DNA from: Corinectria fuckeliana | Taxonomy: Eukaryota; Ascomycota; Sordariomycetes; Hypocreales; Nectriaceae | Length of the DNA stretch: 64,000 nt | NCBI GenBank assembly: GCA_019137255.1 | Contig: WPDH01000280.1 | Span: forward strand, 248,001 to 312,000 | Direction: 5' to 3' | In this document: positions 1 to 10,974 of the stretch, piece after piece | Layout: the number at the start of each line of letters is the position of its first letter | Position numbering within the stretch: the stretch's first letter is position 1 | Notes under the pieces: generated by a model | The model's database searches: none | The model's input: the letters and a program-made list of their open reading frames with translations, nothing else | Told to the model about the DNA's origin: nothing | Made by a program: the position numbers and the translations under genes

Positions 1-1249
1 TTTTAGGTCTGCGTTGCACATTCGGGGGTGCGATACATTGAGGTCGTCGGAGCCGAGGTCGGGAAACGACGAGGTGAGCCCGGCGGAGAACCACTCTGCG
101 CCTGATCGAGACAGCAGTCTAAAAGGGTTCATGTCTAACTGTTTTACATCCGGCTTATTGTGTGGGCGTATAAATACTGCTAGTAGTATAAATCTGTCAA
201 GGAGGGATTAATATGTGCTTTCGGCGTCTCTTTCATGTTCGCGTCGAAATCAAGGATTGCTAGTGGATTCTCTGCACGTGGTATATCACGTGCCAGTCTA
301 TTCGTGTCTCAATCGGCATCTTACCAGTGTTAGTGAGAAAAGCCCATTTATTAAGATAATCTTATTGGGGATTTTTACTGATCCACTGTTACCTCGAGCT
401 ACCGTTTAGAAAGCTCATCAAGACTGACTACATGATATATAAGTTTTGCAGTATTACAGTCGTCTGCAAAAATGTCGTTGTTTGCGGCACCGTCTAAGTC
501 TCCATCAAAGCAAAGTTAAAAGATTCCTTCCACGATAGCACCCACAGGGTTAATCACCGTATTCTAGGATTTGGCATTCACAAACGTTTCCATTCCTCAC
601 TGTGTGAAAACATGTCGGTCTTTTTCTTTTCTGTAGAAAGACTCTGGGTCTAACCTCATATGGCGCGCTTAAAGTCATCCAGTGCCTGCTTTTTGCCGCG
701 AGAACATCACAAACACAGCGTAAGCAATCTAAGACAACAGTGTCTGCCATATGGACAGCTCCTTTTGCTGGTGGGAAGCTATGCGCCGCTGAATACTTCA
801 CTCAAACGTAGAGAATGGCAAAATATGCTCTTTCCGGGCCTAGCACCCGTATGATCCAGAGGGTTGCGGAAGTCGTATGTTACATCTGAACTAAATAACA
901 TTCCGACTTGATTTCCACGATACAAAACCTCTCGCTGCCTACCATCATTGAAGCTCCAAGAATATTGCTGCACGGGCTTTTCCACAACGATATGATCAAA
1001 AGGTCCTGGATACAGTGTTCCTTGACCTGGTTTTATAGCAGCCTGAATGGGCAAACGAGACCCTCTCTGCTTATTTCACTTGCAAGTCTTCCTTCGAGTT
1101 AAAGCCACTTATGCCTATGGTCCCATAAAACGGTTAGCACAGGTAAACTTGGTGCAGCAAGCTTTCCAAACGTAGATATGCAAAGGGAATCGTCAGTATA
1201 TAGCGCAATAGACGATAGAACCACGCTTTCACGACAAGACACCCTTAAT
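1..1249. other. Left edge without a recognisable gene
   Basis: No protein family is recognised here. The most protein-like stretch is a minus-strand frame at 779-1054 with a plausible composition, but it has no identifiable domain and is broken at its 3' side. It could be a gene remnant downstream of the NLR. Confidence 0.4.
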
Positions 1250-2443
1250 TTACAAGTAGTGCCTAGCTAGTTCGATGCCAAGAATGCCTAATCTACATGA
1301 TGATGATGTGATTCGGCGGGACTGATACCGAAAAGCGGTAACTGAGAGCACTCGTGTAATCAACATGATTTGAACACAAGTATATTGGTACCATACATAA
1401 ACAGCTAACCACAGAAACTGAGCAAGACTATATTCTAAGATGGATAGAATGAAAATAGTACCATCGTGGCAACCAACTATGACAAATGATCCCCCGATTG
1501 CTTTGCAGGCTGGGCGATACTCAAGGGGCAACCCAAGTAGATTCCTGCCTTCATACGTGATCCAATCGCAATTCCCAGTAATCCCGAACTTTGGTGGTTG
1601 AGATTGATGGGACAGAAGATGTATCCGTGGTCGAGCCAATAGTGAGGGTGAGGGTGCGAGGACATCGGCTAGATCAATAGTAGTATCCTTTGTAAGAATG
1701 CGTGTGGAGGTCTCATCAAAACGTAGGCCAACATCATAGACCGAAGTAGACATGGGAATTGTCGTCTTGAAGTGGCCGGTTGCGACGTTCCAGATCCTAA
1801 TCTCAAATTTCCGGCGACCGTCAGACAATTTGTCCGTTCTGATTCCTGATGCAATATACTGGTTATCAGGCGAGTAGGCAATTGATACGACCCAATCCGA
1901 TATCTCAATTGTACGTTCGCGGTGGCCTGTCGTGGCGTTCCAGATCTTAATTTCAAAGGCATCTGTTGATATAAGACGCTGGCTGTCGGGCGAGAAATTG
2001 ATCAAGTCAACCTTTTCCCGGTGACCGCTAAGGATAACCTCAAGCCGACCATTTGTTGAATTCCGGATCTGCACGGCAAGGTCTGACGCGAACGCAAAAA
2101 CCTGACCATTAGACGAGAACGTCACCGAACTAACATAGAAAGGGTGGAATGTAAGTCTTGACTTACACTGTCCAGTGAATGGATTCCAGAGTTTGATACT
2201 GTCCCTTGATAATGATATCAAGCACTCATTGTCTGGTGATAAGACGAGTTCAGAAACCCCAGGATGATGCTTAGAAATGTCTTCGCCGTGAACAGCCATG
2301 AGATCCCAGATCTTGACATTAGGACCTGACGCCGACGCCAAACGGTAGCCGTCATGTGAGAAAGCAATTGGAAAACTTAAATACATACGGGTGCTGTAAA
2401 GGCGTCGAGAGTAGCCTGGCAGTGACGAGTTGTAAGGTCCCAT
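1250..2443 (-). pseudogene. Out-of-frame WD40 tail of the NLR
   Basis: This frame encodes about six more WD40 blades (repeated units such as SPDxxxLIS...IKIWN) and then the conserved tail typical of NWD-type NLRs (WITYEGRNLLGLPLEYRP). It overlaps the upstream frame at 2377-2443, and homology switches frames near 2380-2398. A 63-nt GTATGT...CAG intron could be drawn there, but it leaves the wrong phase and would delete a conserved blade, so I read this as a one-base indel. The natural stop also seems lost: the frame runs on for about 50 non-conserved residues to 1250. A sequencing error cannot be excluded. Confidence 0.75.
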
Positions 2444-5148
2444 ATTTTAATGATATTACGTGACGCAGATGCAAGGCGCTGGCCGTCGGGCGAGAAGGCA
2501 ATTGAAGTATTAGCACGACCATTAAGATGAATGGTAGCCTCACATTTTCCGGTCGTCGTATGCCAGAACCTAGTAGACCCAACGTATGATGTTGCTAGAT
2601 AATTGGTACCAGGCCAAAACGCGACTGAAGAGCTTTCGGTTTCAAGTGTGAGCTCGCAGTTTCTCGTCGTGGCATCCCAGATTTGTAGTTCATCATCCGT
2701 TGCTAATGATACATACTGGCCATTAGGAGAAAACGCAACTGCGAAAACATATGAGAAGTGACCCTTGAACACGACCTCACAGTGCCCAGTCGTAGAATTT
2801 GAGATCTGTAATGCATTTGTCGTCGCTGACACAATATGCCTGCCATCGGGCGAAAAAGCAACTGAGGTAGCCCGATCATCAAGGTTAATAGTGGCCTCGA
2901 GGTAGCCAGTACTGGCATCAAGTATTCTGACCGTCTTGTCCTGTGATGCTAATGCTAGGCGACGGTAATCTGGAGAAAAGGCAAGAGGCCACCAGGGTTT
3001 GCAATACGAGTTTGTGGGTTGGAAAGGAACCTTAAGAGTGGTCTCACAGAAGCCAGTAGTGGCATTCCAGATTTTGACAATCGAGTCCGACGAGGCTGAA
3101 GCAAGATACCGACCGTCAAGGGAAAAGGAGACCGAAGTGACATCACCATTATGCCCTTCAAGTGTTGTGATACATGCGTTCCATTCTGATGCTACAGATA
3201 ACGTTGTCCTAATCCAGTTGGGCTTCTCGTGCTGGAATAGCTGTCGTATCAAGCTTCGTGTTGGACTGAATAGAAGGGCTGATGCATAGGCCTGGAGAGG
3301 TGCATTTCCTATCCCCCAACCGTAGGCCAGGATGAACCGGAATCCGTCTCGAACGAGGGGTGTCAACAACCGCGGTGCATCGGTCCGTTCCTAAGAGAGA
3401 CAGGAGTTAGAACGTCTGTCGCCTGAATTCACTGGATTTTCACATACCATCAAGTCTCTGAGTTTGGTCATGGTAGCGACACCTTGTGAGATCTCCTTAA
3501 GAAGAGAGAGCGCTTCAAGCCAGTAGAGATACTTCTTGCTGAGAAAACGATGGACTGTACCATCGTCATGGAGTTCAACAGCTGACAAAGGCCCCTGCGA
3601 TACCGACTCAATTAGGTGATCTGCCCAATAGAGACACGAGTAGCGTGCGTAAGCCAGCGGATCTGGTTCAGGGCGATGAATATCGTCGATTAAGGTGCCT
3701 GGGTGCCGCACGTTGTACATATCACGACGTAACGTGGTAGATAGTATCTGCAGCGAATTTGCGAACACAGCATGGTGCATAGCTGTGAAATCACCTTTTA
3801 GAATAACAGTCGATGCCTCCGCTGTTAGGAAATCCTTGGCAGATTGATGAATGAGATAGACATGATCGTTTCGGATGGTGAGAAAAGAGCCGCACAACCC
3901 TACCACCCTCTCCACGGATCGAAGGTCATTCGAGATGCTTTCAGGCAGACCAGAAAGTACAGCCAGCTCACATATATGGAGCGGACGATAAGCGACTGTT
4001 GCTGTAGAAATCACCAGGAGACATAGCTTGCTGTTTTGGGGTCTCGATTGTTGAACTTGGCTCATCATCCGACGATAGAATGGGAGCAAGCCAGACGGCA
4101 TCTGCTCTAGAACACTCAGGACCTCCCAGCTCTGAACGCTTTGAAGTTCTTGTTCGACGAGAGATACCCAGAGGAAGGTTCCGTCAGCCCTTTGACGCAT
4201 CTCGTCTCGGACTTGGTCTTGCAGTGGTTTCTTGTCCCTCAGAGACAAGATGTGTACGACGCGGTGGTCAATGTATGCATTGATGGCCTGAGTGACGTGG
4301 CCTGAGTTCAACTCAAGACTCAGCATCGTCGTCGAGTTGTCGAGACATAGCTGCTGCTCTATTTCGTGTCGGTTTCGGCTTGACACAATCCATTTGACAT
4401 CGGGAGACGTGGTCACGCTCTGGACAAGGAAGCGTAGGAGGTCTGGTAACCCTTTCCCGCATTCGTCTAGAGCATCGACGACCAGATAGCAACCGTTTGC
4501 GGGGCGGTCGCAAAGCATGTTAGATAGAATCCGAGACAAGGCGTAAAAGGCGTTCTGATCCACAAAGAGTTGTCGGCCAGCATGAGTGTATCTTTCCAGA
4601 AGGTGGGATATCAAGGGTGGTTCTTGAAGGAGCAAAAGGTATATCAACCCTCGTAACACGGCGACTGCATGATCGAGTCGATCATCGGTACCCTGGCAGA
4701 AGAAGTATGACACAAGATTGTTCCAAGGGCTCGATCCTGTAGTTTCAATCCCGCCCAGTATCTGTGCCCTATCTGCAGTAGAAACCCCCGCTTTTGACTG
4801 CGATGATAGCTCGTCGATGATGCCGCATAGCAGCATCGTCTTTCCTTTGCCGGCATCTCCCTTGATCCAGAGTAAAGGGCTGTTCTTGTCGTCTCGCCAC
4901 TGCCGAAAGTCCTTGTGATCAAGTATCCAACTGTAGGAGGCCTTGAGAAGGCCACCTTTTATTCCCTCGATGCGTGTCTTGTCATCGCGGGGGTCTGTCG
5001 ATCGAAGGTCGGCGAGGCATCGATTTTGGTCCGGTTCGTTATAGAGATGGACTTCGATGCGGTTTCCTACGTGGATCCGGCTCTGGCCCTCGGCGCTCAG
5101 ATTCCCGACGTAGTTGTCTGTACGGTTGCCACGGCTCGACGAAGCCAT
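2377..5148 (-). CDS. NACHT-WD40 NLR receptor (NWD2-like) with an N-terminal amyloid-like motif
   Basis: Two exons fit: 5148-3448 and 3390-2377, joined in phase 0 across a 57-nt GTATGT...TAG intron, giving about 904 residues. Residues 14-29 contain a HET-s-type amyloid motif ending in RIHVGN. The NACHT NTPase follows with Walker A GDAGKGKT (97-104) and Walker B LVVDALDEC (about 222-230). From about residue 600 there are roughly seven divergent WD40 repeats. In this family the WD40 propeller senses a ligand, NACHT oligomerises, and the N-terminal motif templates amyloid folding of a partner cell-death effector. The partner is very likely the divergent HET-S gene 193 bp away. The frame closes at 2377 inside a WD40 blade although homologous coding continues in another frame to 1250, so the propeller is truncated. 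Whether the short form still works is unknown. Confidence 0.88.
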
Positions 5149-5341
5149 TTTGGTGTTGCTGACGGAGAAAATTTCACAGCATGGTCAGGCTGCCGGTTAG
5201 GAGCTGGGCTCGGCAGCCATGCGAACCATTGAGTTGCCTTAATCTGTCGACTTCAGCCGCACTGACCCCTCACGAGGCTGGGCTTACCACCAAAGCTCCG
5301 TCCTAAAGAGAGTAATCTCACCAGGTAGTCAGTCTACAAGC
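5149..5341. promoter_or_regulatory. Shared bidirectional promoter of the NLR and HET-S genes
   Basis: Only 193 bp separate the two divergent start codons. That spacing suits co-expression of receptor and effector. No clear TATA box or transcription factor site was recognised. Confidence 0.5.
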
Positions 5342-6196
5342 ATGGCGGAAATCTTTGGCACCGTCGCTAGCGCCCTAAGCGTGGCTGCTCTATTCAACGA
5401 CTGTGTCTGCTGTTTTGAGTACATCCAGCTAGGCCACCATTTCGGACATGACTTCGAACGTTGCCAACTCAAACTCGACATCGCCAGAGGCCGACTGGCT
5501 AGATGGGGCCAGGCAGTCGCCATAAACGAGGACCCCCGCTTCGCCGACGACGCGCCCGACGACGGATATTGTCAACATGTCCAAGCAATCCTAGAAGAGA
5601 TCGAACTACTCTTTCAGGCCCTACGCAAGGCATCGAAACGATACGAGCTCGGCGCGAGCCAGAATAACTTGACGCGATTTGGAGACAACGACATGACTCC
5701 CGTAGCTAGGCGACTGCACGACCGGCTGGGGACGATCACCCGCCAGAGACAGAAACAAACGGGCCTATTGAAGAAGATGGCTTGGGCGCTTTACGACGGC
5801 AAGAACTTCGACAAGCTGGTCGAGCATGTTACAGGATTTGTGGATGATCTGGAGAGGCTGTTTCCTTTGGAGAGTGCGCTTCGCGGGCTAGTAGACCAAG
5901 AAATCGCGGAGGTAGACGACGAGCCGAGTTTGCTGGCTTTGCAGGATGCTGCCGCCGGTACCGATACTCTGTTTTCCGAGGCTGTTGCGAAGAAGGTGAA
6001 CGGGATCACGGTGAGGAACTATGCGAAAGACATCAAGGCAGATGAGGCGATGAGGGTGCGAGTCGGGAATCAGTGGAGCGAGATTGCTATAGCTCGTGGT
6101 ATGGGTATGCCGCATCGGACAGAGAACCTAGCGGATTCTGTCACGGGGAAGGGCACATCCGTGGTACATATAGGGAACCAATACGGAAAGACATAG
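5342..6196 (+). CDS. HET-S-like cell-death effector: HeLo domain plus HRAM amyloid repeats
   Basis: The gene is intronless and encodes 284 residues, close to the 289 of Podospora HET-S. Residues 1 to about 220 are the HeLo domain, the helical membrane-targeting domain that executes cell death at the plasma membrane. The start context and the FEYIQLG and ERCQLKLDIA stretches are diagnostic. The C-terminus has two imperfect amyloid repeats at the positions found in HET-s: R1 at about 225-245 (RNYAKDI...MRVRVGN) and R2 at about 262-284 (VTGKGTSVVHIGNQYG). Each forms one turn pair of the beta-solenoid. Residue 33 is His, as in the active HET-S type rather than the prion-only HET-s type (Pro). The gene is divergently paired with an NLR carrying a similar motif. 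No break was seen, so it should be expressible. Confidence 0.95.
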   Translation: MAEIFGTVASALSVAALFNDCVCCFEYIQLGHHFGHDFERCQLKLDIARGRLARWGQAVAINEDPRFADDAPDDGYCQHVQAILEEIELLFQALRKASKRYELGASQNNLTRFGDNDMTPVARRLHDRLGTITRQRQKQTGLLKKMAWALYDGKNFDKLVEHVTGFVDDLERLFPLESALRGLVDQEIAEVDDEPSLLALQDAAAGTDTLFSEAVAKKVNGITVRNYAKDIKADEAMRVRVGNQWSEIAIARGMGMPHRTENLADSVTGKGTSVVHIGNQYGKT

Positions 6197-6301
6197 AGTG
6201 TCGACCGCATCAGAAGTATCTACTAGTCAACAGAGCAGCTACATATGCCATCTCAAACTATTCCGACCAACGCACGATGAAACAAACGCAGCTAATGCGC
6301 T

Positions 6302-7442
6302 TTAATTAATGAACACGTCATAAAGCCCCCGTTCCGCTAAACGGAGTTCCTCGCCAACCTTCTCCCACACCTCTCGCCTCGAAACCTCATCAGCGCAGTA
6401 GGGCATCGCCTCAGCCGGCCAAATACGGTTGATGTAGTGTCCTCCACCCTTCCCGCCAGGAGCTCCTACACCCTGAATATCTAGGTTCGGGCCAAATGTA
6501 GCACTGGTGGCGGCGTTGACGATGGCGATACTGCCCTGCTGAGGGCTGATTGCTAGTTTGGATGCTAAGAATTTGAAAAACTGCGTCCTGCTAGCCTCGA
6601 AGAACGATTCGGCCATGTCCGGCCGAGGGTTGTTCCATATCCCCGTGTTGACGTATCCAGGGTTGACACCATTCACAGTGATGTGCTTCAGCTTCTCACT
6701 GCTAAGCAAGCGCTTCTGGAGCTCTGCTACCCACACTTGGTAGTACAATTTGTTGTTTCCGTAGCGCTCGCCCTGCATGCCCGGTCCGCCGTTGAAGTGC
6801 GCCATGTCAAATGCGGCAAGGAAGTGCTTGCACGAAGTTGTGCACACAATTCTCGGCTCGGTGCTTTGGGCTAGGGATGGAAGAAGTCGAAGCGTGAGGT
6901 AAACGTGTGACAGAAAGTTGATCTAACCCGTCAGTACTGTTTAGGGCCCCCAATTTTGCGTATTCTACACATACCTGGTGTGTGAATTCAAACCCGTCTT
7001 TAGTGTATATCGTCTCGGCGCCGGGCGTCGTAGTAACTCCAGCATTGTTACAGAGAATGTCCAGTGTACGATTCGCACCAAGCCACCTTTGTACGAAGTC
7101 GTCAATGCTACCAAGGTCCGCCAGGTCAAGCTTCCACCACTCAATTGTTGAAGCATGGCCTGCTGATTTTGCAAGACCTTTGCACTCTTGTTCAGCCACT
7201 GACGGGTGCGTCTCCCATTCGGGAGGCTCACGGCAAGCCAGGACCAGATTCGCACCCCATTTGGCAAATGTCTTTGCTGCTTCGAACCCAATTCCGTTGT
7301 TGGCTCCAGTGATTACAATCCACTTGTGTGCCAAGTCTTTTTCCGGGACATCCTTGCTTGTTAAAAGGGTGTTATTCGTCCCTTTCAAGGCCTGCAGCAC
7401 TCTCCACATAGTGGACGGTGCTTTGACGGCGGAGGTGTCCAT
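6302..7442 (-). CDS. Short-chain dehydrogenase/reductase (retinol dehydrogenase-like)
   Basis: Two exons, 7442-6975 and 6922-6302, are joined in phase 0 over a 52-nt GTATGT...TAG intron and give 362 residues. The cofactor motif TGANNGIG, the NNAG motif, a Ser in VCTTSCKH and the catalytic YGNNK, followed by NPGYVNTG, are all present. It is therefore a complete NAD(P)H-dependent SDR of the extended retinol dehydrogenase/WWOX-like group common in fungi. The substrate cannot be told. ATG 7442 was preferred because longer upstream frames begin with non-conserved sequence. It lies between HET-S and a broken HeLo-like gene, with no obvious link to either. Confidence 0.9.
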
Positions 7443-8223
7443 GTCGTTCGTGAGATAGTGTCTGAGTATTACACCGTGGATATTTCGGCTCAATGGAAGA
7501 CCCGGGTTTGCTGTGTGACTAACAGCTGCTGAGAACAGCTTCGTAATCTGTATTGTCTCGGAGCTGTAAACCACAATTATGGAGGGAAGAGAGGAAGAAT
7601 GCTTGGTCGTGGGACGCGGGGATATCCGTCGGACGATGCGGGGTGTTACGTGGCTTACTTCTTATGTAAGGATGGAATGATGTGGGTGTCGATGATTTGT
7701 TACGGCCCTTTAAACTAGGTGAGCCAGGTACTTCGTACTCCGTATAAAGCAGAAGAAAGAGCAACTCAACTGCAACCTATACCAAAGGCTGAATTGCTTG
7801 ACGCCCGTGGACTCGCAATATCTTGAATGTCGGACGTAGTGCTTTCTATGGGGACTTTTCTTTATCTTGCTAAGTATGTGTGCAAAGAGGACGAAATACC
7901 AGCTTATCCGGTTGTGGTAATCAGGGGCCACTGAAGAGTCATAGAGGCAGACAGGCCAACGCTCTGTTTATTCTACCAGCTGAAGATATAGGGCTGAGGC
8001 TTCTTCCAAGATTAGTACGAACCTATAGGTAGTACCTCGTACTTCGTGTAATACAAGAGCGTAAGCAGTGCGAGCCAACAAGTACTCGCGCTCCCGTCGA
8101 TACCCCGCATGGGCGAGCCTGACTCTTACAGCCCAATCTTACATTTCTGATCTACATCTCATTTCTTCAATGCTACTGCAGCCTGCCTAGAACACCTCCC
8201 TTTACATCTCTCAGAACGCCCAG
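7443..8223. other. Intergenic, no gene seen
   Basis: This 781-bp stretch separates the divergent SDR gene and the DUF7580-type pseudogene. Only short frames without recognisable domains occur. Presumably it holds both promoters. Confidence 0.5.
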
Positions 8224-10135
8224 ATGAGCGGGATAGAGGTCGCCGGACTGGTGCTGGGCGCTTTTCCACTGTTGATAAGCGCCCTTGAGCACTATTGGGG
8301 TGCGGCCGAGGTCTCGCAGATGTTCTGGAAGATCAGGCGAGAGTATAAGATATGGGTCCATGATTTGAAGATCTGCGAGTTGGCATTTGAGAGAAACTTG
8401 GAAGTCCTCTAGCTCCCTCTGATCGTCGATGACGATGAGGTTCAGGGGCTTCTCAGAAACCCTGGAGGTTAGTGTGCAACCTAAAAAGATAAAGTTCCCA
8501 ACATCCGAGAGTGCCTGCTAAAGTGGTTTTTTAAAAGGCCCCAGATGGCAGCATCCAGAGTTAGAGGCACGTCTCAGGGAGAGGTTGCTAAACTCATACC
8601 GCCTCTACCTGGAGAGCCTCGGCCGGATACAGGCAGTCATGGAGGAAATGAAGAAAGAGCTAGGGGTTGATAAGTTGAGCTTTCAGACAAACGTCTCTGA
8701 AGATGTAAGTCTCCAAGTATGTGTACTTCCCCAATGAATGTGTTTCCCCTCACCAACTTTTAGAACCTAACGTAGGATGACAGACAAACGTCCGGCCGAA
8801 CGTCTCGCTGAATGGCGTGAAGACGAACGTATCTTTCCAGACTCAACGAATCAAGATGAGCTTCAACAAGTCGAAACGCGAAAACCTGTTCAAGCAGCTC
8901 ACCAAAAGCAGTGAGGAGATGCATGATCTCCTCGATACTAGTGATCGCATCGCATCGCTACGGCAAAGCCGTGGCGTGGCGAAGAAGATGATGGCAGATA
9001 CCAAGGGCATGTGGCAGTTCTGGCGCCAGATCTTATAACGTCTCCTTCTCCTGTGACGCCGCTGCCACCACCACCACCGGCCGCGCTGCGAAGTCCATCA
9101 CCGATGCGGTCTTCAATCTTAAAGGTAAGGTCAAATGAGGAGTAGAAGTCGTTATGAAGGTCTTTCCTAGATAAATTTAAAAAGAACAAGAAAGCTGGCT
9201 TCCCGCCATCGGTGTCAGAAGTGCTCCAGGCTTCTACTACCGCAGCCACGGAGACACTTGAGCTGCCGCAACTCATCGTTACCAGTTCTAACAATAATAC
9301 CGACCGGAGGAAGGCAAAGGGGGCTGGCAAAAGGATGATCGAGATTATCAACCTCTGCGATGAAATGCCGAACCTTCCCGCCAAAGCTGACGGGCGGCCC
9401 TTCTGCCTCAAAGACGAGCACTGCCGCCTTGGTCTGAGCCCGCTCTGCCACCAGAAGTCACTTTCCACTTCCGCCGCAGCCTGGGACGTGATCTCTTTAG
9501 AGGCCCTACTGAGGAAGGGCTCGCCCAGGACACTGACATGGCGAGAGCGCTACCTAATCGCTCTGACTCTGGCGTCGTCGTACCTGCAACTCAAGTCGTC
9601 GCTATGGATTCATCGCCAACGGAGCAAGCGCGACATCCTCTTCCTGAGAAGCAGGGTGAGCCCGAGCTCTATTCAGGTTGACCAGCCGTACATCTCGCGA
9701 CACTTCCAAGACGGCGACAACGGCCAGGGAATTCACGGCGACAACGACACCGGGGTGCCCTTGGGCCGGCTCGACCGCGACGACCGCACGCTGACGAGCC
9801 TGGGCATCATGCTGCTGGAGCTCTGCTCCGGCACCGCGCTAGAGGAACACGAGACACGGAGGAGATACCACTCCCACCAGTTTTCAGCCGGAGAGGCGGG
9901 CGACGCCATGGTGAACTCGTACCTCGACATGGCCGCGGCCTTCGAGTGGTTTCCGTCCGCGGAGGAGGAAGCCGGACCCGAGTTTTCGGACGCCATCGAG
10001 TGGTGGTGTCTGAAGAACATGCCAGCTACGGGGGAGTCAGCTAGGAAGCTGGACAAGTGGCGCGAGGAGTTATTGGAGAAGGTCGTCCTGCCACTCAAGT
10101 ATTGCCATGATCAATTCGTTGTGACGAGAAGCTAG
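8224..10135 (+). pseudogene. Broken HeLo-like/DUF7580 family gene
   Basis: The start (MSGIEVAGLVLGAFPLLIS) is the conserved N-terminus of a large fungal family with a helical, HeLo-like amino-terminal part and a C-terminal kinase-like DUF7580 domain. After 62 codons an in-frame TAG (8410-8412) interrupts the sequence. Homology resumes directly behind it (DDDEVQGLLRNPGG), then behind a likely GTTAGT...AAG intron (PRWQHPELEARLRERL), and again at 8817-9038. A further frame break near 9038 precedes the C-terminal domain at 9212-10135, where the ISLEALL, RYLIALTLASSYLQL and LTSLGIMLLELCSG motifs are intact. At least two lesions make it non-functional as one protein. The TAG fits a CA-to-TA (RIP-type) change from CAG. 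The last 308-residue frame could still be expressed. Confidence 0.72.
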
Positions 10136-10974
10136 AGATATAGGGCACCGTTGAACTAGGCCTATGCTTATTCTGCTTATTGTCGGTTCAGCACCTGGGC
10201 CGGATCTGCGGCTCTAAGAAGGCAATATTCGGGGAGCATTATGGTATGATTAGTACTCATTCGTGACCCAGATAAATTACACCGGAATATACCACCCCGA
10301 GGGATGAAAGCAAAAAGACAAAGCGCTGTGACGTCCTTCTGAACGAATTTCACTCTCAATATAGTAGGTCTCTTATAATACATCAACAGCCTCAGAGATT
10401 GCGATTTGTGCTCTTAATCAACAGACATTAGAAATTTCTTTTGTACCCTTTACGACAATAGTCATACTTCTTCCGGGTCTAATCGTTGAGTGGGTGGGCA
10501 GAGCATGAGGAAGACTGGGTGAACCGGTTTTGACACCACTTCGGCCTCTCCGGCATCTTCAACATTACTCAGGCACTACTTAGTTTAAAGGGGCAGCAGG
10601 GTTACAGTGAAGGAAAGTTTTGTTAGTTGAGATTCGTCTGGTGCATGTTTTACAATCATCATTACCTAGACTGCATTTTGAACCGGAGTCCACCAAACAG
10701 GAGACTTGCGGTAAACTTTCGAGTGTAATAACCGATAAATTTCACCACCACGTCACGAAGTATGAGATTTAACCATAGAACTATTTGGCAGGTGCTTGTT
10801 TCTGGAGAGCCGTGGGGAAGAGTGTAGGCTATATCTCCAGCGAATCTTGAGTCCCATGCATCCGGCTTCATTCATCGATAATCAACATTTGCAAAATCCA
10901 ACAAGAATCCCAGCATCGTCATCCCACATCGCAGTTGGTACACTGTCCTCATATGTATTCAAGACTAAACACCA
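10136..10974. other. Intergenic, no gene seen
   Basis: This 839-bp stretch lies between the pseudogene and the 3' end of the P450. Only short, non-conserved frames occur. Confidence 0.5.

Noticed and set aside
2340..2400. Intron explaining the NLR frame change (GTATGT...CAG, 63 nt)
   Set aside because: The phase is wrong and it would remove a conserved WD40 blade. A frameshift is simpler.
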